From Acinetobacter guerrae (GTDB lineage: Bacteria > Pseudomonadota > Gammaproteobacteria > Pseudomonadales > Moraxellaceae): a stretch of DNA of 64,000 bases. The notes beneath the pieces were generated by a model. The model had not been told where the DNA came from. It worked only from the letters and a program-made list of their open reading frames with translations, and made no database searches. This document shows positions 28,059 to 39,449 of this stretch, piece by piece (positions within the stretch are counted from its first letter, which is position 1; each line of letters starts with the position of its first letter). The position numbers were made by a program, and so were the translations under genes. The stretch is from contig NZ_LXGN01000056.1 of assembly GCF_009372255.1 (NCBI RefSeq), positions 310,001 to 374,000 of the forward strand, in the 5' to 3' direction.

Positions 28059-29723
28059 ATGCGCGCTTTTTTCCTGCTTTTAGCGTCTATCCTCATTAGC
28101 CTTGCATGGCTATCTCCCGATCATGCTTTTCCATGGCTGACATTTTCCAGTGAAATGCTGAGTTTTGCAGCCGTGCTGAGCTTATTGGCGGGACTGTGTG
28201 ATCAAAACTTTAAAGTTCCTAGAATTCAATGGATCGCTTTAGCAAGTACCCTTATTCCATTAATTCAATGGATGTGTGGGCTAGTTTTAGATCTAAGTAG
28301 CGCTCTGTTATTTAGCTTTTATTTACTAGGTTTCTGGTGGGTGACATTAGCAAGTTATAACCTTGCTATACAAAGTGATCGAAAAAAGCTTTTTACTCGT
28401 ATTTGCTATGTTCTAATGATAAGCAGTGTTATTTCCAGTGTGATAGCGGTATTGCAATGGCTGAATCTGGATCAACATATTTATGGGGTAATGGAACTTC
28501 GAGCAGGCAATCGCCCATTTGCTAATTTTGCCCAACCGAACAATATGTCGACCTTTCTGGTTATGGGGCTGATGGCATGTTTGTATTTATTTGAACAAAA
28601 CAAACTCAGAAAATTATTATTAATTTCAGCATCAGTTGCTATTTTATTTGCAATCGCTTTAAGCCAATCACGCACCGCTTGGGTGGTGTGCTTATTCTTT
28701 ATGGTTTACTGGTCGTATAAAACCTATAAATACCCAGTGCGTTTACGTATACCTTATATGCTACTTTGGGTGATCGGCTTTATTGCCATGATCTCCTTGC
28801 TACCAAGTTTATCTAGTTTTATTGCATCTCTAGGTGCAGAAAAAGTGGTTGAGGCGAGTTCAGTTGCCGAACGAGCAACTTCGGGCTATTTGCGTTTTGA
28901 TATTTGGACGCAAATGTTATTGGCAATTCAGCAGCATCCCTTAAGTGGTTCTGGCTGGGGGCAAACCAGTCTGGCACAGCTTACGGTGTTTAATTTACAT
29001 CCATCGCATGAATGGGTGACCAGTGGACATAATATTTTGCTAGATATTATCGTCTGGAATGGTTTACCGCTTGGTCTATTGATCATTGGTTATATGACGT
29101 GCTGGATTTTATGGCTGAATCACAAAGCAAAAAGCTTGGAGTCTGTTGTTGCTCTACTTATGGTGAGTGCCATTTTAATTCATGCCTTACTCGAGTTTCC
29201 GTTGCGGTACGCCTATTTTTTATTTCCTTTGGGTTTCTTACTTGGCTTCGTACAATCACAATCTCCTGAACTTAAAGCATCAATTTTGTCCAAGTATGTA
29301 GTGAAGGGTGTTGTTGTTGTCGGTAGTATTTTGATGCTGCTGATTTGGCGTGATTATACGGTGTATAAACTCAATAATGGCTTGGCTTTTCGTGGTGAAC
29401 AGCCTACACAAACCGTGTGGGGAAGTACCGATATTTATGTGCTGACACAATTTAAAGATCGTATGCTTTGGCTGCAAATGAATCCCACTATGCAATTGAG
29501 TGATGAGGAACTGATTCAACTGGGTCAAATGGTAGAAAATCGCGCGTCGCCTTATAATTTACATAAGTATGCACAGCTTTTACTGGCAAATGGCAAGGCA
29601 CACGAAGCAGGGCAATATTTGTATTATTTAAATATGTTGCATCATGAGCAATACACACTTCAGGATTTAAGTGCCGAAAATGCAGCATCTGCGATTTATG
29701 GTGAAGATGAAAAGAAGCGTTAA
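28059..29723 (+). CDS. PglL-like O-oligosaccharyltransferase, copy 2
   Basis: A paralogue of the upstream OTase, with the same layout and length (554 vs 555 aa). It shares NRPFANFAQPNNMSTFL (about 150-166), LSQSRTAWVV (about 203-212), TSGYLRFDIWTQMLLAI and SGHNILLD with conserved His324. The rest is well diverged, and base composition here is less AT-rich than in the 5' half of copy 1. In A. baylyi two such enzymes exist, one specific for the pilin ComP and one general; which one this is cannot be told by eye. ATG 28059; a TATAAT sits 30 nt upstream. Confidence 0.88.
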   Translation: MRAFFLLLASILISLAWLSPDHAFPWLTFSSEMLSFAAVLSLLAGLCDQNFKVPRIQWIALASTLIPLIQWMCGLVLDLSSALLFSFYLLGFWWVTLASYNLAIQSDRKKLFTRICYVLMISSVISSVIAVLQWLNLDQHIYGVMELRAGNRPFANFAQPNNMSTFLVMGLMACLYLFEQNKLRKLLLISASVAILFAIALSQSRTAWVVCLFFMVYWSYKTYKYPVRLRIPYMLLWVIGFIAMISLLPSLSSFIASLGAEKVVEASSVAERATSGYLRFDIWTQMLLAIQQHPLSGSGWGQTSLAQLTVFNLHPSHEWVTSGHNILLDIIVWNGLPLGLLIIGYMTCWILWLNHKAKSLESVVALLMVSAILIHALLEFPLRYAYFLFPLGFLLGFVQSQSPELKASILSKYVVKGVVVVGSILMLLIWRDYTVYKLNNGLAFRGEQPTQTVWGSTDIYVLTQFKDRMLWLQMNPTMQLSDEELIQLGQMVENRASPYNLHKYAQLLLANGKAHEAGQYLYYLNMLHHEQYTLQDLSAENAASAIYGEDEKKR

Positions 29724-29814
29724 ATACAAACTTTTAGTCAAATGGAAAATCTCTGCCTTGAATCACACGAATGAACTCAACATTGGCGGTAATATTATTT
29801 GTAGGTTTATCATG

Positions 29815-29867
29815 AGTCATTAAATGACTTTACCGTTTATCTGGGTTCTGATGAGTCAAATGTGACT
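29815..29867 (+). promoter_or_regulatory. Two related operator-like dyads upstream of the secreted-protein gene
   Basis: AGTCATTAAATGACT (29815-29829, 7-bp half-sites) and AGTCAAATGTGACT (29854-29867, 5-bp half-sites) share the core GAGTCA...TGACTTT and lie about 38 bp apart. They look like paired binding sites for one regulator, which is not identified. Confidence 0.4.
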
Positions 29868-29941
29868 TTGGTGTAGCCTATTTAATGATGCTTTTATTTA
29901 ATTTACCCTTTTTAAAGGGTGAATGATGTTTGGAGCAAGCA

Positions 29942-30454
29942 ATGAATATTCTAAAACCCTCAGTCTTGATTTATGTATTCGCTTTATTAGCGATGCCCAT
30001 TGTTCAGGCAAAAGAGGTGACTTCCTTACCCAGTATTCACGTCATGGCGGAATCGGAGTTGCGAGAAGAAGCTGGTATTGTTCCTTTTCAAGAAGATAAA
30101 GCAGTACGTCAGGCGCTTAGACATCATATTGATAAAATCCAAAATGAGATACAAAATCCTAAAGTTAATCAGAACCCTTATATCGCGATTGATTATCAAC
30201 CTTCAACTTCACCTGATATGAGTCAACTTTCTCCATTTTTGCAGCAATATATTTTATCGATTACATCGGGATTGCAGTCATCAGATCCAGCCAGTGGTAT
30301 CTTTAATATGCTTGCACCTTTAAATATCAACCGAAATAATGTCGATGCATTTCGTGATGGTACGATGAAGGTGAATTTAGAGGATATTTTGAGATTGCAG
30401 CAACAAATTAAAGATGGATTGAATCCTCCGCAAAACCCTTGGTTTCCGCGTTAA
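29942..30454 (+). CDS. Small secreted protein of unknown function
   Basis: A 170-aa protein with a Sec signal peptide ending VQA-KEV (about residue 24). The mature part is polar, with helical segments (about 40-65 and 145-160), a Pro/Ser-rich stretch and the end NPWFPR. I recognise no catalytic motif or named family. ATG 29942 has GGAG 6 nt upstream and is preferred to TTG at 29930. It stands between the OTase gene and the convergent fad operon, with its own upstream dyads, so it seems to be a single-gene unit. Confidence 0.7.
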   Translation: MNILKPSVLIYVFALLAMPIVQAKEVTSLPSIHVMAESELREEAGIVPFQEDKAVRQALRHHIDKIQNEIQNPKVNQNPYIAIDYQPSTSPDMSQLSPFLQQYILSITSGLQSSDPASGIFNMLAPLNINRNNVDAFRDGTMKVNLEDILRLQQQIKDGLNPPQNPWFPR

Positions 30455-30475
30455 AAATCTTATCTTAGTTATAAA

Positions 30476-30507
30476 AAATCCCCGCAATGTGCGGGGATTT
30501 TTATTTT
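30476..30507. terminator. Bidirectional terminator between the secreted-protein gene and fadA
   Basis: Perfect 11-bp stem AAATCCCCGCA / TGCGGGGATTT with ATG loop, flanked by A-run on the left and T-run on the right, so it can end transcripts from both sides. Confidence 0.9.
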
Positions 30508-30520
30508 ATCTTAGTGTCGA

Positions 30521-31693
<1,173 letters not shown>

Positions 31694-31705
31694 TCACGTC
31701 GCTCC

Positions 31706-33859
31706 TTAACCGTAGAATTTTTTGTTGTTAGCAGCCATGTCACGCAACATTTGTGGCGCTTCATAAGCTTTACCTAAGTGTGCATATTTGTCGCAAAGCG
31801 CAACGTATTCAGCAACACCTGTCTGATCGATGTAACGGCATGGACCACCACGGAATGGAGGGAAACCAATACCCATAATCATCGCCATATCTGCTTCACT
31901 TGGTGTTGCAACAATATTGTCTTCAAGGCAGCGAACGGTTTCATTGCACAATGCAAGCATCATGCGGTCGATGATTTCTTGTGCATCAAACTCACGTTTT
32001 TCACTCGTTGCCATAGATGCAACAAGTTCATAAGCAACTGGATCAACCGTTTTTGCTTTTTTGCCTTTACGATCTAATTCGTACTTGTAGAAACCAACGT
32101 CATTTTTTTGACCAAGACGTTTGTTTTCATACATGACTTCAATCGCACCCTTATAATCAGGTTTCATGCGATCAGGGAAGCCTTCAGCCATGACTTCTGC
32201 GCCATGTACACCTGTATCGATACCAACAACATCGATTAAGTATGCAGGACCCATTGGCCAGCCAAATTTCTCCATGACTTTATCGATTTGCTGGAAGTCA
32301 GCACCATCTTTAAGTAAGAGATCAAACGCACCAAAGTAAGGGAATAACACACGGTTTACAAGGAAGCCTGGGCAGTCATTGACTACGATAGGGGTTTTAC
32401 CCATTTTCTGAGCCAGAACGACAGTCGTTGCCACAGCTTCTTCAGAGGTCTGTTCACCACGAATGACTTCAACCAGTGGCATCATATGTACTGGGTTAAA
32501 GAAGTGCATGCCGACAAAGTTTTCAGGACGTTTTAATGCTTTAGCCAAACGAGTGATCGAAATGGTTGAAGTATTTGAAGCAATAATCGTGTTATCACGT
32601 ACTTTTGACTCTGTATCAGCAAGAACAGCTTCCTTGATTTTAGGATTCTCAGTTACTGCTTCAATGACGATATCGACTTCTTTAAACTCATCATAGCTTA
32701 AAGATGGGCGGATACGCGCCAGAGTTTCACCCATTTTAGCAGGGGTTAATTTTTTGCGTTCAACTTGTTTGGTTAATAAACCATTGGCTTCTTTCATACC
32801 CAGTGCAAGTTGTGGATTACCAATATCTTTCATGATAATTGGTGTACCTTTGCTTGCTGCCTGATACGCAATACCACCGCCCATAATCCCAGCACCCAAA
32901 ACGGCTGCCTGATTCACAGGATGGGCACCTTTTTCATGTTGTTTAGACGCTTTTTTCACGATCTGATCATTAATGAATAGACCAATCAAAGCACCTGCTT
33001 GAGGAGTAACTGCTGCTTTGGCAAATCCTTCAGCTTCAGCTTTAAGTGCATCATCACGCCCAAGACTTGCACCTGCTTGTAATGAATCAAGCATAAGTTT
33101 AGGAGCAGGATATTGCGCAGGATTCGCTTTAGCCAGCACAGCACCTTTAGCTGAATTGAACGCCATCATTTGTTCGAGTGGATTCAGTTTTACAGGTTCA
33201 AGTTTTTCCTGACGTTTTGCTTTCCAGTCTAAACGACCTGCAAGTGCTTGTTTCACCAAGTCAATCGCAGCTTCTTGCAATTTATCTGCTGTAACTACAG
33301 CATCTACTGCGCCATCTTTTAGTGCAGCAGCAGGTTTCTTCGGTACAGCCATCGCAATCCATTCAATGGCATTGTCGATACCAATAACACGGCTTAAACG
33401 AACCGTACCACCAAAGCCTGGGAAAATTCCTAGCTTGATTTCTGGTAAGCCTACTTGTGCTTGTTCTGACATGACACGGTAGTCGCAGACCAGACACATT
33501 TCAAAACCACCGCCCAAAGCCATACCATTAATGGCAGCGACTTTAGGAATATCTAAATCTTCAAAGCTATTGAAAATTTCATGAACGGGCAAAGCCCAAT
33601 CAACAATGGCTTTTTCACCCTGAGCAAAGTTTTGTCCAAATTCGGTAATGTCTGCACCGACAATAAATGTCGATTTGCCTGAAGTGACGATTAAGCCTTT
33701 AATTTCAGGATTGGCTTTAACCGCTGCAATCGCTGCTTGAAAATCTTCAATAGTTGCTCGGTTAAATTTGTTGACTGACTCACCTTGTAAGTCAAAGCGG
33801 AATTCTGCAATTCCGTCCGAAAGCATTTGGACGGTAATGGCATTGCCAGCGTGGATCAT
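31706..33859 (-). CDS. fadB: Fatty-acid oxidation complex alpha subunit
   Basis: Multifunctional enoyl-CoA hydratase / 3-hydroxyacyl-CoA dehydrogenase. The hydratase domain (1 to about 190) has the two catalytic glutamates Glu120 (GGGFEM) and Glu140 (LPEIKLG). The NAD domain starts at [14 protein letters not shown] (about 323) and contains [15 protein letters not shown] with the dehydrogenase His. The length of 717 aa is standard. It has a strong AAAGGAGA site and is the first gene of fadB-fadA. I could not identify its promoter or a FadR/PsrA operator with confidence. Confidence 0.97.
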   Translation of the reverse strand: MIHAGNAITVQMLSDGIAEFRFDLQGESVNKFNRATIEDFQAAIAAVKANPEIKGLIVTSGKSTFIVGADITEFGQNFAQGEKAIVDWALPVHEIFNSFEDLDIPKVAAINGMALGGGFEMCLVCDYRVMSEQAQVGLPEIKLGIFPGFGGTVRLSRVIGIDNAIEWIAMAVPKKPAAALKDGAVDAVVTADKLQEAAIDLVKQALAGRLDWKAKRQEKLEPVKLNPLEQMMAFNSAKGAVLAKANPAQYPAPKLMLDSLQAGASLGRDDALKAEAEGFAKAAVTPQAGALIGLFINDQIVKKASKQHEKGAHPVNQAAVLGAGIMGGGIAYQAASKGTPIIMKDIGNPQLALGMKEANGLLTKQVERKKLTPAKMGETLARIRPSLSYDEFKEVDIVIEAVTENPKIKEAVLADTESKVRDNTIIASNTSTISITRLAKALKRPENFVGMHFFNPVHMMPLVEVIRGEQTSEEAVATTVVLAQKMGKTPIVVNDCPGFLVNRVLFPYFGAFDLLLKDGADFQQIDKVMEKFGWPMGPAYLIDVVGIDTGVHGAEVMAEGFPDRMKPDYKGAIEVMYENKRLGQKNDVGFYKYELDRKGKKAKTVDPVAYELVASMATSEKREFDAQEIIDRMMLALCNETVRCLEDNIVATPSEADMAMIMGIGFPPFRGGPCRYIDQTGVAEYVALCDKYAHLGKAYEAPQMLRDMAANNKKFYG

Positions 33860-34261
33860 GCCTGATCTCCTTTATTTTGGAGGACTTCTACGTTGATGTG
33901 ATGAAGCGTGTATGCATTTGCTGCACACAGTTATGCTCCGCTAATCTTACGATAACTATATCCAAAAACAGCATAACAAGTTGTATCAAGCCGTGACGCA
34001 AGGGTCATCTATTTTTGTTACCTGTTATTGCGAGTTTTTAGAAATGACGTTCCATAAGTATAATGGTAGATAATGAACTTCCTGTTTCAATTCAAGTTTT
34101 TTCGTTATATCTGTGGTTTTTATAATAGATTCAACTCAAAAAAAGTAGCCCTATTTTTGTAACCATTCTGTCAAAAAGGTCAACTCATTTAAATTATTAT
34201 TGCAATAAACTTATAAAAAAATGCCAGAAAGCAGCAAGGGTAGCGTTTTGAGTTCTACTTT

Positions 34262-34270
34262 TGCTAGAAT
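34262..34270 (+). promoter_or_regulatory. Extended -10 promoter of the lpxO-like gene
   Basis: TGCTAGAAT fits the extended -10 form TGnTATAAT with one mismatch. The predicted start is near 34277, giving a leader of about 83 nt. Confidence 0.5.
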
Positions 34271-34295
34271 CTTTCGCCATTAAAATTGAACCTGA

Positions 34296-34336
34296 GCAGA
34301 CCAAAGCCTAGCATTTAGGGCCTCTCCCAAGTCTGC
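34296..34336 (+). other. Structured 5' leader of the lpxO-like gene
   Basis: GCAGAC (34296-34301) pairs with GTCTGC (34331-34336) as a 6-bp outer stem. Inside it, GCCTA / TAGGGC (about 34306-34321) and GGG / CCC can pair in competing ways. It ends 23 nt before the start codon. No known riboswitch motif was recognised. Confidence 0.4.
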
Positions 34337-34359
34337 CATATTTTGAAAAGAGTAATAGT

Positions 34360-35304
34360 ATGATTAAGTGGATCATATTAGCGATATTTGTGATTTCTGC
34401 CTTGTATATCCAGAATCGTGGAAAAGTACGTCATTCGTTCTATCGTCAATTTTTTGATCATTCAACTATATTGGCCCCAATTAATTTTTTGATGTACATC
34501 TTTTCAAAAGTCCCGAATCAACCTTATATCGATACCCAGTATTTTAAAGATTTAAAAGTGCTAGATGATAACTGGGAAATGATTCGCGATGAAGCAAAAG
34601 CTTTGTATGCACAAGGTGGGATAAAAGCTTCAAGTACTTATAATGACTTGGGTTTTAATTCATTTTTTAAAACTGGTTGGAAACGCTTTTATTTAAAATG
34701 GTATGACTCGGCGCATCCTTCTGCTGCTGAACTTTGTCCGAAAACAACGGCTTTATTGAAAACTTTACCTACGATTAAGGCTGCCATGTTTACTGAACTT
34801 GCACCACATAGTCGTTTGGTGCGGCATCGTGATCCTTATGCAGGGTCATTACGTTATCATTTGGGTTTGATCACGCCTAATGATGATCGTTGCTTTATTG
34901 ATGTCGATGGGCAAATTTATTCATGGCGCGATGGCGAAAGTGTCGTATTTGATGAAACCTATATCCACTATGCTGAAAATGGTACAGATGAAAACAGGAT
35001 TATTTTCTTTGCAGATGTTGAACGTCCACTGAAAACCCGATTGATGGAAAAGTTCAATCACTGGTTTGGTAAAAATGTCATGACGGCTGCTAGCTCACCC
35101 AATGAAACAGGTGACCAAACGGGCGGTTTAAATAAAGCATTTGGTTATGTTTATCAACTTCGCTTAAAAGCCAAGGCTTTAAAGGCTCAAAACCGTAAAT
35201 TATACTATTTCCTGAAATGGTTTTTGATGCTCGGAATTTTTTTCCTGATCTTTATTCGACCTTATATGTCACAAATTATCGAATTTTTCCAAAAGCCAAT
35301 GTAA
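34360..35304 (+). CDS. lpxO: LpxO-like Fe(II)/2-oxoglutarate-dependent lipid A hydroxylase
   Basis: Probably 2-hydroxylates the secondary acyl chain of lipid A at the inner membrane. It belongs to the aspartyl/asparaginyl beta-hydroxylase family. There is an N-terminal membrane helix (about 3-18) and a C-terminal one (about 284-302). Iron ligands are His156 and Asp158 (VRHRDPYAGSLRYHLGL) and His203 (YIHYAEN); Arg213 (ENRIIFFADVERP) fits the 2-oxoglutarate contact. The length of 314 aa suits LpxO. It is a single gene with its own promoter and terminator. The substrate is inferred from family and topology only. Confidence 0.8.
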   Translation: MIKWIILAIFVISALYIQNRGKVRHSFYRQFFDHSTILAPINFLMYIFSKVPNQPYIDTQYFKDLKVLDDNWEMIRDEAKALYAQGGIKASSTYNDLGFNSFFKTGWKRFYLKWYDSAHPSAAELCPKTTALLKTLPTIKAAMFTELAPHSRLVRHRDPYAGSLRYHLGLITPNDDRCFIDVDGQIYSWRDGESVVFDETYIHYAENGTDENRIIFFADVERPLKTRLMEKFNHWFGKNVMTAASSPNETGDQTGGLNKAFGYVYQLRLKAKALKAQNRKLYYFLKWFLMLGIFFLIFIRPYMSQIIEFFQKPM

Positions 35305-35305
35305 T

Positions 35306-35329
35306 AAAATGCCCGAAAGGGCATTTTTT
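35306..35329 (+). terminator. Rho-independent terminator of the lpxO-like gene
   Basis: Stem AAAATGCCC / GGGCATTTT closed by a GAAA tetraloop and followed by T-run, starting one base after the stop. Confidence 0.92.
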
Positions 35330-35476
35330 CTAAGTATAAAGTAAATGTTTTGAACAGAGCATGATCAATGATTTTGTATATTCTTTACCCTTGCAATATG
35401 TTCATGAGAAGATAAAGCTAGATCTACAAATGAAGTAAAATTTTAAAATTAATTGATATTGATTGGGGAGTTGAGC

Positions 35477-35896
35477 ATGCAGACCTTTCGCTCTAAAAAA
35501 GACTGGTGGATATTGGGTTTCATCATTGCAGCAACAGGAATTTTATTGCAAATGCTTTGGAGTATGCAGCTCAGGGGAACATTGGAAGAATACCCAGAAC
35601 ACGGCATCGTGTATGCGTTGGTAATTGTGATGATGTGGTGGCCTGTTGTGAATACACGTTATGTTGTGACTCAAGATTATCTGATCATTCATAGTATGTT
35701 TTTGAAATGGAAAATTCTACGAAACCAAATCCAGAATATTACGCCAAGCAATAATCCTTTATCGTCTCCTGCATTATCACTGGATCGACTCAAGATCGAT
35801 TATCAAAAAGATGGAAAAAACAAATCTGTGTTGATTTCGCCTAAAGATAAGCAGAAATTTATTAAAGTATTACAGCTTGATCATCAAGCTAATTAA
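35477..35896 (+). CDS. Bacterial PH-domain membrane protein of unknown function
   Basis: A 139-aa protein with two N-terminal membrane helices (about 11-30 and 43-60) followed by a small PH-like domain (about 60-135) with the pattern RYVVTQDYLIIHSMFLKWKILRNQIQNI typical of bPH families. Function unknown. ATG 35477 has GGGGAG 6 nt upstream; a TTG at 35453 would be a worse start. It lies alone between lpxO and uvrC. Confidence 0.7.
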   Translation: MQTFRSKKDWWILGFIIAATGILLQMLWSMQLRGTLEEYPEHGIVYALVIVMMWWPVVNTRYVVTQDYLIIHSMFLKWKILRNQIQNITPSNNPLSSPALSLDRLKIDYQKDGKNKSVLISPKDKQKFIKVLQLDHQAN

Positions 35897-36013
35897 ATAG
35901 GTGGCTTTTGGGAGTGAAAATGTTTCTTTCCTGCAAACAATAATATAAATGCTTGAAAAGAGAATGTTTGAGCACAACATACACTGATGTAGCCAAAGGA
36001 AAGCCAAGATACA

Positions 36014-37813
36014 GTGAATTCAAACGCCCGCCCACATATTGAAAAAATTCTTGCTCATATGACCCAATTACCCGGCGTTTATAAAATGCTAGGTAAAGAG
36101 GGTGAACTATTATATGTAGGCAAAGCCAAGAATCTAAAAAATCGGGTGTCGAGTTATTTTGTTAAAACCATTGATCACCCTAAAACTCAGGCATTGGTTG
36201 CACGTATCTATGATATCGAAACATTGGTCACACGTTCAGAAACAGAAGCTTTATTACTAGAACAAAACCTGATCAAGCTGCATCGTCCACCGTACAATAT
36301 CATGCTGCGGGATGATAAATCCTATGTGTACATTTTTGTTTCGGCAGATAAACCTTATCCACGTATTGCCAGTGGACGGGGCAAGGGAAAGCATCAGGTC
36401 GGGAAGTTTTTTGGGCCTTATCCAAGCGCTTACAATGCCCGAGATACTTTATTGGTGCTGCAAAAATTATTTAATGTACGTCAGTGTGAAAATAGTTTTT
36501 TTTCGCAACGCAAACGTCCTTGCCTGCAATATCAAATCAAACGCTGTACGGCGCCTTGTGTGGGTTTGATTTCTCCACAGGATTATAAGGAAGATGTGGA
36601 TAACTCCATCCGTTTTCTACAGGGCGATACCAGAGAACTCAATCAGGAACTGATTGCGAAAATGGAGCAGGCGGCAGAACAGCTTGAATTTGAAAAAGCG
36701 GTCTTTTATCGTGATCGTTTGGCATTGTTACGTGAAGTTCAAGCGCAGCAAGCAGTGTTTAAAGTAAAAGGTGAAGCAGATATTTTGGCGATTGCGCATC
36801 AAGCAGGAGTGACTTGTGTGCAGATTATGCATGTGCGCAATGGTCGCATGTTGGGTGGCAAAAGTTACTTTCCAGATATGCTCAGTGATGATTTAGGGCA
36901 AATGCTGAGTGACTTTATGGCTAACTTTTATTTTCAGGTGGCAGATGAAGTTCCAAGTGAGTTAATCATTAATGTCGCATTGCCTGACAGCAAAGAGTTG
37001 GAACAAGCGCTACATACCGAATTTGAGAAAAAAGTACAGATTAAACATAAGGTACGTGAAACTCGTGCTGAGTGGTTAGAGCTTGCTCAGATGAACGTGC
37101 AGCATGCGATCAAAGGTCAACTGAGTAATCACCTAGAATTGAATGAACGTTTTCACCAATTAGAACAAGTGGTGGGACGACCGATTGATCGGATTGAATG
37201 CTTTGACATCAGTCATACCATGGGCGAAGCACCGATTGCATCGTGTGTGGTCTTCGATCAGGGCGGCGCACGTAAGCGTGATTATCGTCAGTTTGCGATT
37301 CAGGATATTACGGGTGGCGATGATTACGCTGCTATGCGCCAAGCCTTAACACGCCGATATAAAAAGCATTTGTTGCCTGATTTACTCTTGATTGATGGTG
37401 GTAAAGGACAACTGCATATGGCGATGGAGGTGATGCAAGATTTGCAACTGGATGCCTTTATGGTGGGTGTATCTAAAGGCGAAGGACGTAAACCGGGACT
37501 TGAAACGCTGCATTTTACCGATGGCACCAAAATTCAATTACCAGAAGATCATAAAGCATTGCATTTGATTCAACAGGTGCGTGATGAAGCACATCGTTTT
37601 GCGATTACCAAACACCGTGCTAAACGTGATAAACGCCGTGCAGGTTCAGTGTTAGAAGCGATTCCCGGGCTTGGGCCAAAACGTCGCCGCGATTTACTGA
37701 CACACTTTGGTGGAATTCAAGGCGTACTTAAAGCCTCGGAAAAAGAGCTGACTTTAGTTCCCGGACTTGGTCCAGCAATGGCGCGAACCATCTATAAAAT
37801 TCTGCACGAATAA
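36014..37813 (+). CDS. uvrC: UvrABC excinuclease subunit C
   Basis: Makes both incisions in nucleotide excision repair. Domains: GIY-YIG nuclease (about 16-95; [22 protein letters not shown]), Cys-rich segment (about 160-180), UVR helical UvrB-binding domain (about 205-240), RNase H-like nuclease (about 385-530; [30 protein letters not shown]) and tandem helix-hairpin-helix (about 550-599). The length of 599 aa is normal. The GTG start at 36014 is the only in-frame start before the GIY domain and has only a weak, distant ribosome-binding site (AAAGGA 13 nt upstream). Confidence 0.96.
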   Translation: MNSNARPHIEKILAHMTQLPGVYKMLGKEGELLYVGKAKNLKNRVSSYFVKTIDHPKTQALVARIYDIETLVTRSETEALLLEQNLIKLHRPPYNIMLRDDKSYVYIFVSADKPYPRIASGRGKGKHQVGKFFGPYPSAYNARDTLLVLQKLFNVRQCENSFFSQRKRPCLQYQIKRCTAPCVGLISPQDYKEDVDNSIRFLQGDTRELNQELIAKMEQAAEQLEFEKAVFYRDRLALLREVQAQQAVFKVKGEADILAIAHQAGVTCVQIMHVRNGRMLGGKSYFPDMLSDDLGQMLSDFMANFYFQVADEVPSELIINVALPDSKELEQALHTEFEKKVQIKHKVRETRAEWLELAQMNVQHAIKGQLSNHLELNERFHQLEQVVGRPIDRIECFDISHTMGEAPIASCVVFDQGGARKRDYRQFAIQDITGGDDYAAMRQALTRRYKKHLLPDLLLIDGGKGQLHMAMEVMQDLQLDAFMVGVSKGEGRKPGLETLHFTDGTKIQLPEDHKALHLIQQVRDEAHRFAITKHRAKRDKRRAGSVLEAIPGLGPKRRRDLLTHFGGIQGVLKASEKELTLVPGLGPAMARTIYKILHE

Positions 37814-37949
37814 TATTTGATCTCTTTTGTGGGAATGACAGTACCGCCAAAGAGTGACCAAAATATTCAATGACTCATGCGTCAATGATCATTTACATCT
37901 ATAAAAAAGCATCACAATATGTGAAAGATCAATAAACTGGAAAAATAAC

Positions 37950-38744
37950 ATGTCACTCGCAACGTTATTTCATGAAATTGAACAACAGGAATGGATTGAT
38001 TTACCTGATGGATGGTTACAGGGCCGCACAATTTTTGGTGGTCTGGCCGCAGGGGTTTTAATGCATAAAGCATTGTGTACCATTCAGGATGAAACCAAGC
38101 GTTTATTGAGTTGTAGTATTACTTTTGTCGGGCCAGTACAGTCGGGGAAAGCACGTTTATCGGCTGAAATTTTACGTCAAGGCAAGTCAGTGACCACAAT
38201 TGAAGTACGGTTATGGCAGGAAAATGCAGTACAAAGTATTTTGATCGCAAGTTTTGGTACAGATCGAGAGTCGAGTATTCATGTCCGTCAGGAACCTATG
38301 ATCCCTGCTTATCCACAACCTGAGCAATTAGCACCATTACCTTTTGCTAAAATGATGCCAGAATGTTATCAACATTTTGAACTACGCTGGGCAGAAGGAA
38401 AATATCCTATGATGGGGAGTTCAACGCCAGACTTTGGTGGATGGGCCAGATTTGCCCCAGAGCAGGAAGCGAATCGTAAAATGACTCTGGCAGATTTTGT
38501 AACTTTGACTGATATCTGGCCACCCGGTGTACTCAGCATGTTTAAAACACTTGCACCAGCGAGCTCATTGACTTGGCATATAACATTTATTCATTCTTTA
38601 AAAGAGCAACTACATGACTGGTTTAAATATAAAGTCGTCACTGAATATGCCGAGCATGGTTATTCAACCGAACATGCCTATGTCTGGAATGAACAAGATC
38701 AATTGATGGCGATTTGCCGTCAGACAGTTACTGTATTTGCCTAG
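37950..38744 (+). CDS. TesB-like acyl-CoA thioesterase family protein
   Basis: A double hotdog thioesterase-type protein of 264 aa. The first hotdog holds GRTIFGGLAAGVLMHKAL (about 25-42) and the ring of strands CSITFVGPVQSGKARLSAEILRQGKSVTTIEVRLWQ (about 56-91); the second spans about 135-260 and contains the TDIWPPGV segment. Probably hydrolyses acyl-CoA esters; substrate unknown. It has weak translation signals and sits between uvrC and pgsA. Confidence 0.78.
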   Translation: MSLATLFHEIEQQEWIDLPDGWLQGRTIFGGLAAGVLMHKALCTIQDETKRLLSCSITFVGPVQSGKARLSAEILRQGKSVTTIEVRLWQENAVQSILIASFGTDRESSIHVRQEPMIPAYPQPEQLAPLPFAKMMPECYQHFELRWAEGKYPMMGSSTPDFGGWARFAPEQEANRKMTLADFVTLTDIWPPGVLSMFKTLAPASSLTWHITFIHSLKEQLHDWFKYKVVTEYAEHGYSTEHAYVWNEQDQLMAICRQTVTVFA

Positions 38745-38849
38745 TCGACACTATTGGGTATTTCGTATAAAGTTGGGTGTAGAAAATATCTTGCCTTTTT
38801 TTAAATGTTGCATACGCCGAATGGCGGCAATGAGGGGAATAAACTGGCG

Positions 38850-39443
38850 ATGTCTATGACAACAGGACGCATCCTGAATATCCCAAATATCTTAACTCTT
38901 GCGCGAATTGCGCTTATTCCAGTGTTTTTATTAATTGCTTACTGGCCACCTGCGATTGGAATAAATGAGCACGAGGGAAGCTTTTTTAGGCATCTGATTT
39001 TGACTGCAATCTTTGTGCTAGCTGCAATTACCGATTGGTTTGATGGTTATCTGGCTCGCGCATTGAATCAAAGTTCGGCTTTTGGGCGCTTTTTAGATCC
39101 AGTTGCAGATAAGTTAATGGTGGCAGCAGCTTTGATTGTATTGGTGCAATGGCAACCGACTATTGCAATGGCTTTTGCCGCGATTGTGATCATTTCGCGT
39201 GAAATTACCGTGTCTGCATTGCGTGAGTGGATGGCCGAATTGGGAGCAAGAACCAATGTTGCTGTGTCTACTGTAGGTAAATATAAAACGGCATTTCAAA
39301 TGATTGCGATCAGTGTCTTTTTACTTAACTGGCAACCACTTGAATTACTGGCCTATGCATTATTATATACAGCTGTTATTTTAACCTTATGGTCGATGTT
39401 TATTTATTTAAAAGCGGCATGGCCGTATCTTAAACAGCCTTAA
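38850..39443 (+). CDS. pgsA: CDP-diacylglycerol--glycerol-3-phosphate 3-phosphatidyltransferase
   Basis: Inner-membrane enzyme making phosphatidylglycerol phosphate from CDP-diacylglycerol and glycerol-3-phosphate. The CDP-alcohol phosphotransferase motif D-x2-D-G-x2-A-R-x8-G-x3-D-x3-D is seen as TDWFDGYLARALNQSSAFGRFLDPVADK. Several membrane helices, 197 aa. uvrC-pgsA proximity is conserved in gammaproteobacteria. The start is uncertain: ATGs at 38805, 38850 and 38856 are all in frame; GAGGGG lies 12 nt before 38850, and the protein homologies usually begin near MTTGRILNIPN. Confidence 0.93.
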   Translation: MSMTTGRILNIPNILTLARIALIPVFLLIAYWPPAIGINEHEGSFFRHLILTAIFVLAAITDWFDGYLARALNQSSAFGRFLDPVADKLMVAAALIVLVQWQPTIAMAFAAIVIISREITVSALREWMAELGARTNVAVSTVGKYKTAFQMIAISVFLLNWQPLELLAYALLYTAVILTLWSMFIYLKAAWPYLKQP

Positions 39444-39449
39444 GTCTCT

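Larger units (their letters stand above)
33860..34359. other. fadB-lpxO divergent intergenic region (gene-free)
   Basis: 500 bp without a convincing ORF. The right end carries an extended -10 promoter and a structured leader for the lpxO-like gene. The left part must hold the fadB promoter, but no clear -35/-10 pair was found. The remainder is AT-rich with no obvious dyad. Confidence 0.6.

Noticed and set aside
33860..34200. Possible FadR or PsrA operator for fadB.
   Set aside because: No clear match to either motif and no convincing -35/-10 pair; not reported as a feature.
34220..34245. GAAAGCAGCAAGGG resembles the conserved core of signal recognition particle RNA.
   Set aside because: The flanking pairing and the rest of the 4.5S RNA consensus are absent, and an extended -10 promoter overlaps the right side. 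Treated as chance.
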